A stretch of 6,295 nucleotides of DNA from an uncultured Prevotellaceae bacterium (lineage in GTDB: Bacteria; Bacteroidota; Bacteroidia; Bacteroidales; Muribaculaceae). Both the position numbers and the translations under genes were made by a program. Positions 4,787 to 6,295 of the stretch are shown one piece after another. Numbering within the stretch: the first letter of the stretch is position 1; each line of letters opens with the position of its first letter. The stretch spans positions 1 to 6,295 of the forward strand of contig CAMGFF010000139.1 of assembly GCA_946055125.1 (NCBI GenBank). Reading direction: 5' to 3'. The notes under the pieces were generated by a model. It searched no databases. It had not been told where the DNA came from and saw nothing but the letters and a program-made list of their open reading frames with translations.

Positions 4787-6295
4787 TTAGTCGTTCATGG
4801 TGAGGAGCAGCTCCTCGTTGGAGCGGGTGCGCTCCATGCGGTCCTTCATGAACTCCATTGCCTCGATTGAGTTGCGGTCGCTGAGGAAGCGGCGCAGCAC
4901 CCACATGCGGTTGAGCGTCTCGCGCGAGAGGAGCAAGTCGTCGCGGCGAGTGCTCGATGCCATGATGTCTACGGCGGGGAATATGCGCTTGTTTGAGAGC
5001 TTGCGGTCGAGCTGTAGCTCCATGTTGCCTGTTCCCTTAAACTCCTCAAAGATTACCTCGTCCATCTTCGAGCCGGTCTCGATGAGGGCCGTGGCTATGA
5101 TGGTGAGGCTTCCGCCATTCTCAATGTTTCGGGCGGCACCGAAGAAGCGCTTGGGCCGCTGCAGGGCGTTGGCATCGACACCACCCGAGAGAATCTTTCC
5201 CGAAGCCGGCGACACGGTGTTGTAGGCGCGGGCAAGTCGGGTGATAGAGTCGAGCAGGATTACCACATCGTGTCCGCACTCCACCATGCGCTTTGCCTTC
5301 TCGAGCACGAGGCCGGCGATTTTCACATGGCGCTCGGCGGGCTCGTCGAAAGTAGAGGCAATCACCTCGGCGTTCACGCTGCGGGCCATGTCGGTCACCT
5401 CCTCGGGGCGCTCGTCGATGAGCAGGATTATCATGTAGGTTTCGGGGTGATTCTCCGAGATTGCGTTGGCGATGTCCTTCAGCAGTACCGTCTTACCGGT
5501 CTTTGGCGGGGCCACGATAAGACCGCGCTGTCCCTTGCCAATGGGCGAGAACATGTCCACCACGCGAGTGGAGATATTGCAGGTCTTGCCACTGGTGAGG
5601 TCGAATTTCTCATCGGGGAATAGCGGCACGAGGTGCTCAAATGGGATGCGGTCGCGCACAAACTCGGGGGTGCGGCCGTTGATAAGCTCCACCTTGCAGA
5701 GGGGGAAATACTTCTCGCCCTCCTTGGGCGGACGTATGGAGCACTCCACCACGTCGCCGGTCTTGAGGCCGTTGAGCTTAATCTGGCTCTGCGGCACATA
5801 GATGTCGTCGGGCGAGTTGAGGTAGTTGTAGTCCGACGAGCGCAGGAAGCCGTAGCCATCGGGCATCACCTCGAGCACGCCAATTCCGTGCAGAATGCCC
5901 TCGAAGCTGAATGGGTCGTCAGGCATTGGCACATCGGCGGGCACGGGGGCCATAGCCTGCTGCTTGGCATTCTTGCGCTTGTTGCGCTTGCCATTTCCGG
6001 CCTGGGGCTGAGGGTCGGGCTCGGCCTTGGGTTCCTGAATGATGATTGGAGCCTTGGCAGCCTCCTCGGCGGCACGGCGTGCTTCCTCGGCGGCGCGGCG
6101 TGCGGCCTCCTCGCGCTCCTGCTGCGAGCGTGGCTTGAACGTCTTGCGCGAGCCTGTGTTGAAGAAAGAGTCGAGCGAGAACGAGGGCTTTCGCGGCTCA
6201 TTGGCCTCGGCAGGGGCTGCCGTGTTGTTATTGTCGGCGGCGGCAAGCTGCTCGGCGGCCTCAGGCAGCTCAGGAGCTTCGGGCTGCTGCTCGGC
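4787..6295 (-). CDS. rho: transcription termination factor Rho (5' end outside the window)
   Basis: Rho is a hexameric RNA helicase that binds C-rich RNA and releases RNA polymerase. The frame is open from 6295 to the TAA at 4787, giving 502 visible residues. The first 125 or so are low-complexity: Glu/Ala/Pro-rich, an Ala-Arg-Glu helix-like block (61-83), then a Lys/Arg/Asn-rich patch (103-114). The RNA-binding domain follows from about 132 (GVLEVMPDGYGFLRSS). The ATPase core has Walker A APPKTGKT (262-269), catalytic Glu295 in LIDERPEEVTDM, Walker B VVILLDS with Asp349, the Q-loop segment LSGGVDANALQRPKRFFGAA (369-388) and the R-loop FKGTGN (420-425). All are intact. An ATG at 5953 lies inside the extension and is not a likely start, because the same frame continues upstream with composition typical of Bacteroidetes Rho proteins. 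The N-terminal helical domain and true start are off the right edge. The gene ends at its own terminator, so the fragment downstream is not part of its operon. Confidence 0.97.
   Translation of the reverse strand, partial: AEQQPEAPELPEAAEQLAAADNNNTAAPAEANEPRKPSFSLDSFFNTGSRKTFKPRSQQEREEAARRAAEEARRAAEEAAKAPIIIQEPKAEPDPQPQAGNGKRNKRKNAKQQAMAPVPADVPMPDDPFSFEGILHGIGVLEVMPDGYGFLRSSDYNYLNSPDDIYVPQSQIKLNGLKTGDVVECSIRPPKEGEKYFPLCKVELINGRTPEFVRDRIPFEHLVPLFPDEKFDLTSGKTCNISTRVVDMFSPIGKGQRGLIVAPPKTGKTVLLKDIANAISENHPETYMIILLIDERPEEVTDMARSVNAEVIASTFDEPAERHVKIAGLVLEKAKRMVECGHDVVILLDSITRLARAYNTVSPASGKILSGGVDANALQRPKRFFGAARNIENGGSLTIIATALIETGSKMDEVIFEEFKGTGNMELQLDRKLSNKRIFPAVDIMASSTRRDDLLLSRETLNRMWVLRRFLSDRNSIEAMEFMKDRMERTRSNEELLLTMND
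6063..6104 (-). repeat. two tandem 21-base units inside the rho extension
   Basis: Positions 6063-6083 and 6084-6104 are direct tandem copies differing at two bases. They keep the reading frame and encode a seven-residue unit of the type EARRAAE, repeated within visible residues 65-80 of Rho. A charged, alanine-rich heptad of this sort favours a helix or coiled coil within an otherwise disordered stretch. In-frame units of this size can vary in copy number between strains. Confidence 0.65.

Noticed and set aside
4665..4904. Minus-strand frame of 79 codons across the rho terminator
   Set aside because: It overlaps the end of rho in another frame and runs through the terminator stem; no family features are seen.
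4787..5953. Rho as a 388-residue protein starting at 5953
   Set aside because: The frame remains open to the right edge with a typical Bacteroidetes Rho extension, and the N-terminal helical domain would be missing.

Overview
The window looks like chromosomal DNA of a gut-type Bacteroidales bacterium, most likely in or near Muribaculaceae. The evidence is a Rho factor with a long low-complexity N-terminal extension, a textbook Bacteroidetes promoter (TTTG, 20 bases, TAATTTTG) before an outer-membrane barrel gene, absence of Shine-Dalgarno sequences before the main genes, and GC-rich third codon positions in genes beside AT-rich or C-rich spacers. The family-level placement is inference.

Layout from left to right. 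Positions 1-303 hold no gene; they contain a C-rich, G-poor stretch and a long AT-rich hairpin that should terminate the first gene. Four genes then lie head-to-tail on the minus strand. In transcription order they are ybaK (Cys-tRNA(Pro) deacylase, 3782 to 3294), aroC (chorismate synthase, 3263 to 2184), an S66-family LD-carboxypeptidase with a signal peptide (2121 to 1147), and a small outer-membrane beta-barrel protein (1020 to 304). The first three are spaced by 30 and 62 bases and are probably co-transcribed. The barrel gene has its own promoter.

Between ybaK and rho lies about 1 kb of accessory-looking DNA. It holds a plus-strand remnant of a HpaII-family restriction endonuclease that lacks the N-terminal half and apparently an internal segment, with no methyltransferase beside it. 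A 344-base non-coding stretch with several palindromes follows. The right end is the minus-strand rho gene, which runs off the window at its 5' end and finishes at a strong intrinsic terminator.

The working genes are housekeeping: translation quality control, the last shared step of aromatic biosynthesis, peptidoglycan turnover, an envelope protein and transcription termination. I see no intact new system. The points most worth a second look are the restriction-enzyme relic, the exported form of the LD-carboxypeptidase with a possible second start, the Rho extension, and a set of hairpins whose C-A mismatches become G-U pairs only in minus-strand RNA.
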